Positions 8,601 through 17,394 are shown, numbered from the stretch's first letter. The stretch is DNA of 64,000 nt from Bacillota bacterium (GCA_023393115.1 JAEWMS010000086.1:62001-126000); one strand, 5' to 3'. Program-made: numbers and translations. Notes: generated by a model not told the origin, from the sequence alone.

Positions 8601-8618
8601 AGATCTTGGAGGTTAAAC

Positions 8619-9224
8619 ATGTTTGCATACATAAAAGGAACACTTGAAGCTAAAGGCAATGACAGTATTATTGTGGAGGCGGGCGGCATAGGGTACAGGA
8701 TATATACTGCACTGTCAACAATAAACGCTGTGGGTCAGCTGTCAGCCCCGGTGAAAATATATACTCATTATTATGTCAGGGAAGATATTGCCGCCCTGTA
8801 TGGTTTCTATACGATGGATGAACTGGGGATGTTTGACATGCTCATCACTGTCTCCGGGGTTGGCCCTAAGGCAGCAATATCTATGATTTCAACGCTTTCG
8901 CCATCAAGGTTTGCGCTGGCAGTGGTTTCACAAGATACAAAATCCCTGTCAAAGGCTCCCGGTATTGGTCCCAAGATGGCTCAGCGTATTATACTGGAGC
9001 TGAAGGACAAGATTTCAAAGGAGCAGCTGACAGCCGGAACCTTGTCAGAGGCTGGGCCGGTTATTGAAAGCGGTACGCTGAATTCTGTATCTGAAGCTGT
9101 CAGCGCTCTTATGGTTTTGGGCTACAGCTCCTATGAGGCTTCAGGTGCTGTAAGTAAGGCATATCAGGAAGGTATGGGCGTCGAGGAACTGATAACGAAG
9201 GCTTTAAAGGCGTTAGCAAAATAG
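8619..9224 (+). CDS. ruvA: Holliday junction DNA helicase subunit RuvA
   Basis: Tetrameric junction-binding protein that loads RuvB. The OB-fold N-terminus (MFAYIKGTLE), the helix-hairpin-helix GVGPKAAISMIS and PGIGPKMAQRIILELKDK, and the C-terminal three-helix domain that touches RuvB are all present; 201 residues. The longer frame begins at 8580, but GGAGGTT (8608-8614) directs initiation at ATG 8619. Lies between ruvC and ruvB. Confidence 0.96.
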   Translation: MFAYIKGTLEAKGNDSIIVEAGGIGYRIYTALSTINAVGQLSAPVKIYTHYYVREDIAALYGFYTMDELGMFDMLITVSGVGPKAAISMISTLSPSRFALAVVSQDTKSLSKAPGIGPKMAQRIILELKDKISKEQLTAGTLSEAGPVIESGTLNSVSEAVSALMVLGYSSYEASGAVSKAYQEGMGVEELITKALKALAK

Positions 9225-9343
9225 TGAAAGGTGAAAAATTAATAGTGAAGAATTAAGGAAGGCTTGCTTTAAGCCGCTAGAATAAAAGCTCCGCGTTAGC
9301 GGGGTTACAATAACTATTCACCATTCACCCTTCACTATTCACT
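9223..9343 (+). repeat. GTGAATAGT-type hairpin repeat, copy 2 (ruvA-ruvB)
   Basis: The arms 9223-9257 and 9311-9343 are imperfect complements made of TAGTGAA/TTCACTA words. Inside are two hairpins, GGCTT-gcttt-AAGCC (9261-9275) and CCGC-gtta-GCGG (9291-9302). The element fills the spacer exactly between the ruvA stop and the ruvB ribosome site. Confidence 0.65.
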
Positions 9344-9360
9344 TTATTATGGAGGTTAAT

Positions 9361-10359
9361 ATGTCCGAGGAAAGAATAATAGACAGGGAATCAAGAGCGG
9401 ATGATTTTGACGAAGTGGGTTTACGTCCCAAAAAGCTTGATGAATATATAGGGCAATCAAAGGTAAAGAACAATCTTACGGTATTTATAGAAGCTGCAAA
9501 ACAAAGGAAAGAGGCTTTGGACCATGTTTTGCTTTATGGACCTCCGGGTTTGGGAAAAACTACTCTTGCCAGTATTATTTCTGCAGAGATGGGAGTCAAC
9601 CTGAGAATAACTTCAGGTCCGGCTATTGAAAAAGCCGGTGATTTGGCTGCTATACTTACAAACCTCGGTACTCATGATGTTTTGTTTATAGATGAAATAC
9701 ACCGCCTGAACCGGAACGTTGAGGAGATACTATATCCTGCAATGGAGGACTACGCTCTTGACATCATAATAGGAAAGGGACCCAGTGCACGTTCTATCAG
9801 ACTTGACCTTCCAAAGTTTACATTAATCGGAGCCACAACAAGAGCCGGTCTGCTTACAGCACCGTTAAGGGATAGGTTTGGTGTTATAAATAAACTTGAA
9901 ATGTATACGGCAGAGGAATTAAAGCAGATAGTAAAGCGGTCAGCAGGGATACTGAATATAGAACTTCAGGAAGATGGAGCCTACGAGATTGCACGAAGGT
10001 CCAGAGGTACTCCCAGAATCGCAAACAGACTTCTAAAGCGAGTAAGGGATTTTGCTCAGGTTATCGGAGGCGGTGTTATTGACCTGAAGGTGGCAAAGCA
10101 TGCGCTTGATGCACTTGAGGTAGATGACATAGGTCTTGATGGAGTGGATAGAAATATGCTTTTAAGCATAATAAATAAATTTGGGGGAGGTCCTGTGGGA
10201 CTTGATACTCTCGCCGCTTCCATTGGTGAAGACCCCGGTACCATAGAAGATGTTTATGAACCATATCTAATACAGCTTGGGTTTATAAACAAGACACCCA
10301 GAGGAAGAATGGCAACCAAAAATGCTTACAGCCATTTCGGATTAGAATTTAAGGAGTAA
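9361..10359 (+). CDS. ruvB: Holliday junction branch-migration ATPase RuvB
   Basis: AAA+ motor driving branch migration with RuvA. Walker A GPPGLGKTT at residues 60-68, Walker B DEIH at 111-114, sensor TLIGATTRAG, and the C-terminal winged helix ending GRMATKNAYSHFG. 332 residues from the chosen ATG. A frame start at 9349 contains the GGAGG site itself (9351-9355), so ATG 9361 is correct. Confidence 0.97.
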   Translation: MSEERIIDRESRADDFDEVGLRPKKLDEYIGQSKVKNNLTVFIEAAKQRKEALDHVLLYGPPGLGKTTLASIISAEMGVNLRITSGPAIEKAGDLAAILTNLGTHDVLFIDEIHRLNRNVEEILYPAMEDYALDIIIGKGPSARSIRLDLPKFTLIGATTRAGLLTAPLRDRFGVINKLEMYTAEELKQIVKRSAGILNIELQEDGAYEIARRSRGTPRIANRLLKRVRDFAQVIGGGVIDLKVAKHALDALEVDDIGLDGVDRNMLLSIINKFGGGPVGLDTLAASIGEDPGTIEDVYEPYLIQLGFINKTPRGRMATKNAYSHFGLEFKE

Positions 10360-10399
10360 TATTTACTTGTAAGAGCTATGTGCTTAGATAGGAGACAAT

Positions 10400-10912
10400 A
10401 TGAATTTACTTTTACACATGTGCTGCGGACCTTGTTCAACCTATCCGGTTCAAGAACTGCTAAAAGAAGGTTTTAATATCAAGGGTTATTTCTTTAATCC
10501 CAATATACATCCATTAGAGGAACATAAAAAAAGAAAAGAAAATGTTGATAAATTCAGTAGCATTACCGGTATTCCTGTTATCTTTAATGACGATTTCAGG
10601 CAGGAAGATTGGGAAACCATGGAGGATAAAGGAGCTGCAAGGTGCAATAGATGCTATAGCCTCAGAATGGAGGAAGTTGCCCGGTATGCATCAGAAAACG
10701 GCTACAATGCCTTTACTACCAGTTTATTGGTGAGTCCATATCAAAAACATGACTTGATAAAGGAATTGGGAGAGTATTTCGGTAAAAAGTATGTTGTTGA
10801 GTTTGTATATCGGGACTTTAGGCCTGGTTTCAGACAGGGACAACAAATGGCAAAAGATATGGGGCTCTATCGCCAAAAGTACTGCGGGTGCATTTTATCC
10901 ATTAATGGATAA
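10400..10912 (+). CDS. queH: Epoxyqueuosine reductase QueH
   Basis: Non-orthologous replacement for QueG that reduces epoxyqueuosine to queuosine in tRNA. The 170-residue protein has the conserved cysteines of the family (old name DUF208): MCCGPCSTYP near residue 7, RCNRCYSLRM near 78, and YCGC near the C-terminus, expected to hold a 4Fe-4S cluster and second metal. AGGAG lies 9 nt before the ATG. It follows ruvB by 40 nt, as in many Firmicutes, and may be co-transcribed. A QueG-like protein also occurs at 39361. Confidence 0.92.
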   Translation: MNLLLHMCCGPCSTYPVQELLKEGFNIKGYFFNPNIHPLEEHKKRKENVDKFSSITGIPVIFNDDFRQEDWETMEDKGAARCNRCYSLRMEEVARYASENGYNAFTTSLLVSPYQKHDLIKELGEYFGKKYVVEFVYRDFRPGFRQGQQMAKDMGLYRQKYCGCILSING

Positions 10913-10988
10913 AGCGCCCTTTTTCTTTACATTAAAATTACAATTTTCTTAAATATACTTAGAATATGTATCCTGTTTTACCATTGTG

Positions 10989-11027
10989 ATAGTATAATTG
11001 TTATAAGACGGCAATAACTTATACTAT
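10989..11027. promoter_or_regulatory. Inverted repeat over the amidase promoter region
   Basis: ATAGTATAA and GTTAT (10989-11004) pair with ATAAC and TTATACTAT (11014-11027). A TATAAT (10993-10998) lies within the left arm, so the palindrome could be an operator over a -10 box or an mRNA hairpin. No good -35 is seen. Confidence 0.4.
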
Positions 11028-11058
11028 ATTTTGACAGAAAAGTATGACGGGGTGACAA

Positions 11059-12948
11059 ATGATAAAAAGAGTAGATTTAAGGAAATTTATTACAGGGATT
11101 ATTTTTATTTGCATTTTGGTATTATCACAAAATGTAGTTTTGGGTGCACAATCATTAACACTGAAATATGACAACAAGTCAGTTAAGTATTCAGGCGTTT
11201 CTTACAAATTATCAATTGACAATAAGGAAGTAAAAACTGATTTCCCCGGAATAGTATTCAATAAGGCAACTACGTTCCCTCTGAGACCCGTTTTTGAAGC
11301 ACTGGGTGGAACAGTTGTCTGGAACGGTAAAACTCAGATTTTAGACATTACCTACAGGGAAAATAAATATCAATTTCAGAACAATAGCTCAAGTGTCAAA
11401 ATCAATGGGAAAACCGTAAAAATGAGCGCTGTGGCAAAGAAGATAAATGACAGGCTTATAGTTCCTGTGGATTTTCTGAAAAATATCAAAGGGCTTACAT
11501 ATGCTATAGATAATAAAACCGCTACAATAAAGATAACTACAAATTACATAGGTTCGGTAAAGGAAATAAGCACCACTGATTCTGGAGAAAAGGCCATAGT
11601 AACGCTGAAAATGAATGACCACAAAGGCTATAAGTATTATAGGCTAACCAACCCAAACCGTATTGTTGTAGAGTTCAATAATGTTAAAACTTCTCCGAAG
11701 GATATAGCAACGGATTCTGAACGAATTAGTGGTATAAGTGTTGCTGCACTGTCCGAGAATTCTGCCAGTGTGACAATAAACCTAAACGAGATGGCAAATT
11801 TCACAGTTACTAATATAGGAGATGGATGCAAAATAACGGTTGAAAAACCTATTAATGCAAATCTGTCCTATGAAAACAGTTACGACAGGGTTTATTTAGC
11901 CTTGAAAAATATCAAACTTACAGAAATACGAGATAATAACGGTAATAAATATATCGCAGAAAAGTATAAGCATGAGTATGACAAGGAGAACTTAAAATAC
12001 ACCATTACAATTGATGCAGCAGAACCCATCAGCTTAAATGATGAGGTTTACAACATAAATGATTCACGGATAAATACTGTTGAAATATATAGAGATAAGG
12101 AAACTCAGGATACTAAGATAGTTATTAATACAAAAGAGGAGTTTGTATTTCTTACATCCTATAATGAAAAACGTGTCCAAACAGAAATAAACTTACTTAC
12201 ACCTGCCAAAGAAGGCGAGGTGCTGGTAGTGATAGATGCAGGTCACGGCGGTCAGGATCCAGGAGCCAATAACGGGAATGTGCTTGAAAAGGACTTAAAC
12301 CTGGCTATTGCACTAAAGTTGGAGGAGCTTCTGAAGAAAAACAATATCAAAACCTTTATGCTTCGTCAGGATGATACCTTTGTTGAACTATATGACAGGC
12401 CATTTATAGCAAATGCATTAAAAGCTACGCTATTTGTGAGTATACATCACAATGCCATAGACAATAAAAAAATTAGTGGAACTGAAACTTTATATTACCC
12501 TGAAACAAAAGGAGATCCTTCCTTTACCGGTGAAAAATTTGCCAAGCTGGTGCAGGAGGCCTTGTTAAGCAAGCTTAATTCAGTCAATAGAAAGACTGTC
12601 GCAAGACCCGGACTCGTAGTGCTTAAGTATTCAGAAATGCCGTCTATACTAGCTGAAATAGGCTTTGTTACAAATGCGGCAGAACTTAAAAATCTAACTA
12701 ACCAGGAGTATCAGCAGAAAGCGGCAGATGCACTGAGTGAAGCAACAATAAAAGCACTGGAGATACTTGAGGCCGAAAGAAAAACCGAATCAGAGCAGGA
12801 AATTGAAAACAACCAAAATAATCAAGACAATCAAAACCTTCAAAACAATGAAGCAAACCCAAGCACTGTAGAAAATATCCAGCCCACTCCCAATTCAGAA
12901 CCAACTACGGAAGTTTCTGATCAACAAGATCCAGGTGGATTTATCTAA
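11059..12948 (+). CDS. N-acetylmuramoyl-L-alanine amidase with AMIN-type domains
   Basis: Secreted zinc amidase cutting the muramyl-L-Ala bond of peptidoglycan. Order: signal sequence or anchor (residues about 10-30, ending VVLGAQS); copper-amine-oxidase-N-like stalk domain (about 35-165, RPVFEALGGTVVWNG and DRLIVPVDFL are typical); AMIN-type beta domain (about 175-270) plus a further beta region; Amidase_3 catalytic domain from about 390, with DAGHGG, the Glu of LEKDLNLA, SIHHNA and catalytic Glu in ILAEIGFVTN; then an Asn/Gln-rich tail of about 55 residues. Total 629. GGGGTG lies just before the ATG. Role in vegetative wall turnover or sporulation cannot be separated. Confidence 0.92.
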   Translation: MIKRVDLRKFITGIIFICILVLSQNVVLGAQSLTLKYDNKSVKYSGVSYKLSIDNKEVKTDFPGIVFNKATTFPLRPVFEALGGTVVWNGKTQILDITYRENKYQFQNNSSSVKINGKTVKMSAVAKKINDRLIVPVDFLKNIKGLTYAIDNKTATIKITTNYIGSVKEISTTDSGEKAIVTLKMNDHKGYKYYRLTNPNRIVVEFNNVKTSPKDIATDSERISGISVAALSENSASVTINLNEMANFTVTNIGDGCKITVEKPINANLSYENSYDRVYLALKNIKLTEIRDNNGNKYIAEKYKHEYDKENLKYTITIDAAEPISLNDEVYNINDSRINTVEIYRDKETQDTKIVINTKEEFVFLTSYNEKRVQTEINLLTPAKEGEVLVVIDAGHGGQDPGANNGNVLEKDLNLAIALKLEELLKKNNIKTFMLRQDDTFVELYDRPFIANALKATLFVSIHHNAIDNKKISGTETLYYPETKGDPSFTGEKFAKLVQEALLSKLNSVNRKTVARPGLVVLKYSEMPSILAEIGFVTNAAELKNLTNQEYQQKAADALSEATIKALEILEAERKTESEQEIENNQNNQDNQNLQNNEANPSTVENIQPTPNSEPTTEVSDQQDPGGFI

Positions 12949-13082
12949 CAAGTAACTTAATGTAATTATCCGATTTGCTGAAAGTTGCTTTGCCGTAGTG
13001 CTACGGGAAATAATAAAATCTAAGATAATAGTCTATAATTATTTTATGGAAAATTTTTCTAAAATAAGGAGGACTATTTTTT

Positions 13083-14258
13083 ATGAAAAAGATTTTAAGC
13101 ATAGTTATAGTTGTTATGCTATTGACTACAGGGTGTTCCTTTATTGGACAAAAGGCGTCGCAGGATGATGAACCAATTATCCCGGTAGCCATTGATTCTG
13201 CAAGTCAGGAGGTTCAAGCAAATGTATCTGTCGCTGCCGGTTCGGGAAGTGGTATTAATAGTGAAACAGCAGGTAATTCCTCAGTTTCCAGTTCAGCTGT
13301 TGTTGAAAATTCTGAGGATTTATTCAACAATAATATATTGCTGGATAACGGTACAGGTCAAGGAGTATCGGTAAATAATAGTGATAAGAACAGTGTATTG
13401 ATAACATTATATTATAGAGACAAGGAAGGCAGGCTGATACCTGTTACAAGAAACGTATCAAAACAGGAGGGTCTTGCAAAAGCAGCAGTAGGCGGCTTGA
13501 TTGACCAAGCTGTAACCAGGGAGCAACTTGACTTTTACGGACTGTATCCGGTACTGCCTCAAGGAACGAAAGTAAAGGGAATGACAATAAAGAACGGCAG
13601 TGCTGTAATTGATTTTTCTAAAGAGTTTATGAATCTGGACACCAAAGAAGATGAACAGTTGGCAGTAACTTCGGTTGTTTACACACTTACAGGTTTTAAT
13701 ACCATTTCCGATGTAAGCTTCAGAATTGACGGCAGGGTGGTCAACAATATGAACAACGGAACCGATATTTCGGGAAGCAGGAACAGGGATAATACTTTTA
13801 TTAATTCAAAGGAAACGACATTAAAGGATGGTTATATTAAGTGTGACCTGTATTATATGACGACTTACAATGATCAATACAATTATATGCTTCCGGTATC
13901 TACGCTTATACAAAAATCAGATGACAGTCAGCTGCCTGCGATTATGTTTACAGAACTAAGTAAAAAGCCGACTGAAAATAATTTATATACCTCTTTTCCC
14001 GAAGGGGCCAAATTGCTTTCATGCAGTATACAGGAAGACTTAGCTGTTCTTGACTTCTCATCCCAGCTAACAAATTACGGAGGTAATGAAAAAGAGAACA
14101 TACTTCTGAACCAGATATACTACACAATAAACCAGCTCAGGGGCATTTCGAAGGCTAAGATACTCATAGACGGAAAAGCAACCAACTTGCCTGAAGGCTC
14201 TGAGATTGCTTTTGCAAAAAGCCTTCCAACAACAGTAAATTCAGTTATGGATAAATAA
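13083..14258 (+). CDS. Lipoprotein with two GerMN domains
   Basis: Spore-germination-associated GerM-like lipoprotein. Lipobox TTGC places Cys at residue 18 after MKKILSIVIVVMLLTTG. A Ser/Gly/Asn-rich linker to about residue 95 is followed by two GerMN domains (about 100-215 and 255-385), each with the pattern LYYRDKEG / P-G-x-K / VIDFS (VIDFSKEF in the first, VLDFSSQL in the second). 391 residues. GGAGG lies 10 nt before the ATG. It directly precedes rph, a conserved clostridial and bacillar order (gerM-rph-rdgB-yfcE-like). Confidence 0.9.
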   Translation: MKKILSIVIVVMLLTTGCSFIGQKASQDDEPIIPVAIDSASQEVQANVSVAAGSGSGINSETAGNSSVSSSAVVENSEDLFNNNILLDNGTGQGVSVNNSDKNSVLITLYYRDKEGRLIPVTRNVSKQEGLAKAAVGGLIDQAVTREQLDFYGLYPVLPQGTKVKGMTIKNGSAVIDFSKEFMNLDTKEDEQLAVTSVVYTLTGFNTISDVSFRIDGRVVNNMNNGTDISGSRNRDNTFINSKETTLKDGYIKCDLYYMTTYNDQYNYMLPVSTLIQKSDDSQLPAIMFTELSKKPTENNLYTSFPEGAKLLSCSIQEDLAVLDFSSQLTNYGGNEKENILLNQIYYTINQLRGISKAKILIDGKATNLPEGSEIAFAKSLPTTVNSVMDK

Positions 14259-14416
14259 AACAAATTTTAGCTACAATATACAAAACAAATAACTTTTATT
14301 CTTTTTATTTATATATTTACGCTGATGATTTTTATTGAATTTTAAGATATCATTAAAGGCAATTACAATCGTGGGTCTATATTACTTGACCCGGATAGTA
14401 TAAATTTGGAGGTATT

Positions 14417-15139
14417 ATGTTGAGGCAGGATGGTAGAACTAATTCACAGCTTAGGCCTGTAAAAATTACAAGAAATTATATAAAACACGCAGAAGGTTCG
14501 GCTCTTATAGAGGTTGGAGACACAAAGGTAATATGTACCGCATCTGTTGAGGAAAGGACGCCCCCCTTTAAGAAGGATTCGGGTGAAGGCTGGGTAACAG
14601 CTGAGTATTCGATGCTTCCCAGAGCAACCGGGGTTAGGAATCCGAGGGATATTTCCAAGCTAAAGCTTAACGGAAGAACTCAGGAGATTCAGCGCCTTAT
14701 AGGGCGGTCACTAAGAACCGTTGTGGATTTGAAGTTATTGGGAGATAGAACGATAACAATTGATTGTGATGTAATTCAGGCTGACGGCGGAACCAGAACT
14801 GCCTCGATTACCGGTGGATATGTAGCATTGGTTGATGCCTGCAGGAAGCTTATTAACAGCGGCGCTATTTCTAAAATGCCGATTACCGGCTTTGTAGCAG
14901 CTACCAGCGTAGGTGTGGTAAACCAACAGGAATTCCTGGATTTGTGCTATATCGAGGATAGCTCTGCCGAGGTTGACATGAATGTGATAATGTCGGATAA
15001 GGGTGAGTTCATTGAGCTCCAGGCAACAGGTGAGAAAAGCAGCTTTAGTAAAAATCAGCTGGATACTCTACTTTTAGTTGCTCAAAATGGGATTGAACAG
15101 CTTATATCCATTCAGAAAGAAGTTCTTGGTCAATACTGA
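14417..15139 (+). CDS. rph: Ribonuclease PH
   Basis: Phosphorolytic 3'-5' exoribonuclease trimming tRNA 3' ends; hexameric. Starts MLRQDGRTNSQLRPVKI, with the family blocks SALIEVGDTKVICTASVEE, GWVTAEYSMLPRAT and QEIQRLIGRSLRTVVD. 240 residues. Either ATG 14417 or TTG 14420 can be served by GGAGG at 14408-14412. First gene of rph-rdgB-phosphodiesterase. A GGGTC/GACCC hairpin (14373-14392) lies in the leader. Confidence 0.96.
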   Translation: MLRQDGRTNSQLRPVKITRNYIKHAEGSALIEVGDTKVICTASVEERTPPFKKDSGEGWVTAEYSMLPRATGVRNPRDISKLKLNGRTQEIQRLIGRSLRTVVDLKLLGDRTITIDCDVIQADGGTRTASITGGYVALVDACRKLINSGAISKMPITGFVAATSVGVVNQQEFLDLCYIEDSSAEVDMNVIMSDKGEFIELQATGEKSSFSKNQLDTLLLVAQNGIEQLISIQKEVLGQY

Positions 15140-15161
15140 TTTAGCAAGTTGGGGAGAAATA

Positions 15162-15755
15162 ATGGGGAAATTGGTTGTAGCAACAAAAAACAAGGGTAAG
15201 ATAGCAGAAATAAAAGAAGTTTTGCAGTATATACCTTTTGAAATATTATCCATGAGTGATATGGGTATAACAATAGATGTTGTGGAGGATGGTAAAACCT
15301 TCGAGGAGAATTCTCTTAAGAAGGCAACTGAGATTTGCAGAATATGTAACACAATAGTAATAGCTGATGATTCGGGAATTGAGGTGGATTACCTGGATGG
15401 TGCCCCCGGCATATACTCAGCAAGATTTGGTGGCCCAGAGGCAACTGATGAGGATAGAAACGCCAAACTGTTAGATATGATGAAGGGCGTACCCCATGAG
15501 AAAAGGACGGCCAGGTATGTATGTGCCATAGCAGTCGCTTTCCCTGACGGAAGATCTTTTGTTGTAAGGGATACCTGCGAAGGCTACGTGGATACCGAAT
15601 GCAAAGGCGATAATGGCTTTGGATATGATCCGCTCTTCTATGTTAAAGAGTATGATAAATCCATGGCTGAGATAAGTATGGATATAAAGAATAAGATTAG
15701 TCATCGTGCGAAGGCATTGAATAAAATGGCAGATAAGCTGAAAGAATTTATATAA
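15162..15755 (+). CDS. rdgB: XTP/dITP diphosphatase (RdgB/Ham1)
   Basis: House-cleaning pyrophosphatase removing inosine and xanthosine triphosphates from the nucleotide pool. MGKLVVATKNKGKIAEIK is the nucleotide-binding N-terminus; TFEENSLKKA, ADDSGIEVDYLDGAPGIYSAR and GFGYDPLF are family motifs. 197 residues. The frame runs upstream to 15078 overlapping rph, but GGGGAG at 15151-15156 marks the ATG at 15162. It is 22 nt after rph. Confidence 0.96.
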   Translation: MGKLVVATKNKGKIAEIKEVLQYIPFEILSMSDMGITIDVVEDGKTFEENSLKKATEICRICNTIVIADDSGIEVDYLDGAPGIYSARFGGPEATDEDRNAKLLDMMKGVPHEKRTARYVCAIAVAFPDGRSFVVRDTCEGYVDTECKGDNGFGYDPLFYVKEYDKSMAEISMDIKNKISHRAKALNKMADKLKEFI

Positions 15756-15819
15756 GCTAATATATAGTTTGATTCGTTGTTTAATTAAAGTTATTTTGAC
15801 TCTATGGGGGAAAGACATA

Positions 15820-16299
15820 ATGAAAGTGCTGGTAATGAGTGATACTCATGGTTACATATTCAACGCAAGGGAGGCTTTGGACAGACACCCTGAGGTGGAA
15901 ATGGTATTACATTTGGGGGATTATTATAAAGATGCTTCACAGTTAAGTCAGCTTTACCCGAATATCAGATTTGAATATGTTTATGGTAATAGTGATATAG
16001 GAGTTGGCACAGTCAGTGCTGACAAAACTATTGAGATAGAGGGAGTTACCGTATTTATGACACACGGTCATAAATACAGTGTTAAATGGGACTATAATCG
16101 AATATTGGCTAAAGCGCAGGCTGAGAGGGCTTCGGTGGTTCTCTTCGGACATACACATGTGGCTGTAATTGATAATGTCGATAATAGACTGGTGCTTAAT
16201 CCGGGAAGTATAAGTGAGTCAAGAAGCAGTAAGTCCGAGTCCTATATTATAATGGATATAGTCGATGATAAAGTAATTGCAGAAATCCACTATATATAA
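15820..16299 (+). CDS. YfcE/MJ0936-type metallophosphoesterase
   Basis: Small cytoplasmic phosphodiesterase of the calcineurin-like superfamily. All metal-binding motifs are present: MSDTHG, LHLGD, GNSD, MTHGHKY and FGHTHV, then NPGS. 159 residues from the ATG at 15820, served by GGGGGAA (15806-15812); the longer frame from 15769 lacks a ribosome site. Third gene of the rph-rdgB cluster. Natural substrate is not determined by sequence. Confidence 0.93.
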   Translation: MKVLVMSDTHGYIFNAREALDRHPEVEMVLHLGDYYKDASQLSQLYPNIRFEYVYGNSDIGVGTVSADKTIEIEGVTVFMTHGHKYSVKWDYNRILAKAQAERASVVLFGHTHVAVIDNVDNRLVLNPGSISESRSSKSESYIIMDIVDDKVIAEIHYI

Positions 16300-16410
16300 C
16301 CTTTCCGTATGACAGTCACAGATGGCCTGATTCAATAAAACAGTAAGATTGCTGGTATGAAAAGGATAGAAAATAACACAAAAAAACTTTAAAAAATATA
16401 GTCATATGTG

Positions 16411-16439
16411 TTGACAAACTAAAATGTACCCTGTATAAT
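16411..16439 (+). promoter_or_regulatory. tRNA-Gly promoter
   Basis: Perfect TTGACA (16411-16416), 17 nt, TATAAT (16434-16439), about 55 nt before the tRNA. As the tRNA-Gly to tRNA-Arg interval lacks a clear terminator, it may drive both tRNAs plus the hairpin module between them. Confidence 0.85.
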
Positions 16440-16493
16440 ATCAAGAGTCGGCTGGCGATAAACACTCGCAAAGGCTGATATACCAGGGTTAAT

Positions 16494-16567
16494 GCGGGTG
16501 TAGTTCAATGGTAGAACATCAGCCTTCCAAGCTGATTGCGTGGGTCCGATTCCCATCACCCGCTCCA
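16494..16567 (+). tRNA. tRNA-Gly (TCC)
   Basis: Acceptor GCGGGTG pairs with CACCCGC, discriminator T, encoded CCA (16565-16567). Anticodon loop CTTCCAA inside the stem TCAGC/GCTGA gives anticodon TCC. The T-arm GGGTCCGATTCCCA is intact. The last 20 nt (16548-16567) are repeated exactly at 16762-16781. Confidence 0.97.
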
Positions 16568-16621
16568 AAAGAAAGATTAAAGCCGTAAATAGAAATTCTA
16601 AACAATATCTCATAATTGTTT

Positions 16622-16781
16622 GGAATCTGACCCGAGAGGGCTCGAACGGCAGACGTAGTATGTACAAAAAGGTCTGAATGACCGTTTTGTAGTGAGAGTA
16701 GGAGCCCGGTACCGGAGCGAAGCGACCGGTGGGCGACGTCATTAGCACGCGAAGCGAGCGTGATTCCCATCACCCGCTCCA
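16622..16781 (+). repeat. T-arm-bounded hairpin module, family I copy a (Gly)
   Basis: The left end (16622-16633) reads as an inverted copy of the tRNA-Gly T-arm (GGAATC-GACCC against GGGTC-GATTCC). The right end is a direct 20-nt copy of the tRNA 3' end (16762-16781). Between lie CCGAGAGGGCT, a variable hairpin (ACAAAA.GGTC/GACC.TTTTGT), TAGGAGCCC, a second hairpin with tip AGCGAAGCG, and the conserved GGGCGACGTCATTAGCA (from about 16731). The same conserved blocks occur beside tRNA-Glu at 42043-42375. Confidence 0.8.
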
Positions 16782-16797
16782 ATAAAAAATTTAATAT

Positions 16798-16874
16798 GTG
16801 CCCATAGCTCAGCTGGATAGAGCAACGGCCTTCTAAGCCGTAGGTCTTGGGTTCGAATCCCCATGGGCACGCCA
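16798..16874 (+). tRNA. tRNA-Arg (TCT)
   Basis: Acceptor GTGCCCA pairs with TGGGCAC, discriminator G, encoded CCA (16872-16874). Anticodon loop CTTCTAA between ACGGC and GCCGT gives TCT. It lies 16 nt after the duplicated tRNA-Gly end and directly abuts hairpin module II-a. Confidence 0.97.
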
Positions 16875-16877
16875 TAT

Positions 16878-16992
16878 GGCGCTTGTGTTTTCTGCGGAAA
16901 ACACAGGCGTTTTTGTTTTACACAAAACCGCGAAGCGCCTTACGGGTGAGACCAGTCTCCCCGTAGTCCCCTCTGGCCTCCCGGCGGGGATT
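16878..16992 (+). repeat. Hairpin module, family II copy a (Arg)
   Basis: Outer stem GGCGCTT/AAGCGCC encloses TGTTTTC-tgcg-GAAAACA. Then follow TACGGG-GAGAC-CA-GTCTC-CCCGTA and a CCCC...GGGG stem. The right end GGGGATT..AAC (16986-16996) resembles an inverted copy of the tRNA-Arg T-arm. Related copies are at 17545-17630 and, reversed, at 41919-42028. Confidence 0.75.
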
Positions 16993-17166
16993 TAAACTAA
17001 TGTATGGAAGAGAGCTGCGGGCGTTAAGAAAATGTGCTGAATGGTAATAATAATTGCCAAATAAAAACTTTAACAATTATCTACAACTTTCTACATACAT
17101 TTAACATAATTGGTGATATAATTACAAAATATTTATTATTCATATTCTCGGGGGAGGGGGGATATC

Positions 17167-17394
17167 ATGGAATTTTTGATAAATGGCACTTTTTTATTAC
17201 TTGTTAGTATAGTTGTATTAACGATAAGAGTAAATAAGATAGTTTCATTATTAAGCGAAATCAGCCATAAACTAGGTAATACAACTACTAATGAAAGTAA
17301 ATTTGGCAATACAACTACTAATGAAAGTGAATTTGCTATTTCGAATGAAGCAATAGATAAATACCTTCAACATAGAAAAGAAGCCCAAAAATAA
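17167..17394 (+). CDS. Small membrane protein with internal tandem repeat
   Basis: 75 residues: one N-terminal membrane segment (FLLLVSIVVLTIRV), a short helix, then two copies of a 10-residue unit GNTTTNES(K/E)F encoded by 30-bp direct repeats (about 17275-17334), and a charged tail. GGGGGAGG lies before the ATG. No family is recognised; it resembles DUF-type small clostridial membrane proteins. It is enclosed between the tRNA-Arg/module II-a pair and a decayed tRNA-Arg/module II-b pair, suggesting it is cargo of a duplication or insertion. Confidence 0.6.
   Translation: MEFLINGTFLLLVSIVVLTIRVNKIVSLLSEISHKLGNTTTNESKFGNTTTNESEFAISNEAIDKYLQHRKEAQK

Noticed and set aside
12993..13006. CCGTAG-TG-CTACGG hairpin as terminator of the amidase gene
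   Set aside because: Loop of two and no T-tract; too weak to call a terminator.
16419..16875. Minus-strand frames of 109 and 118 codons with GNRTH and LEGR words
   Set aside because: They are antisense to tRNA-Gly and tRNA-Arg; such peptides are well-known spurious translations of tRNA genes.
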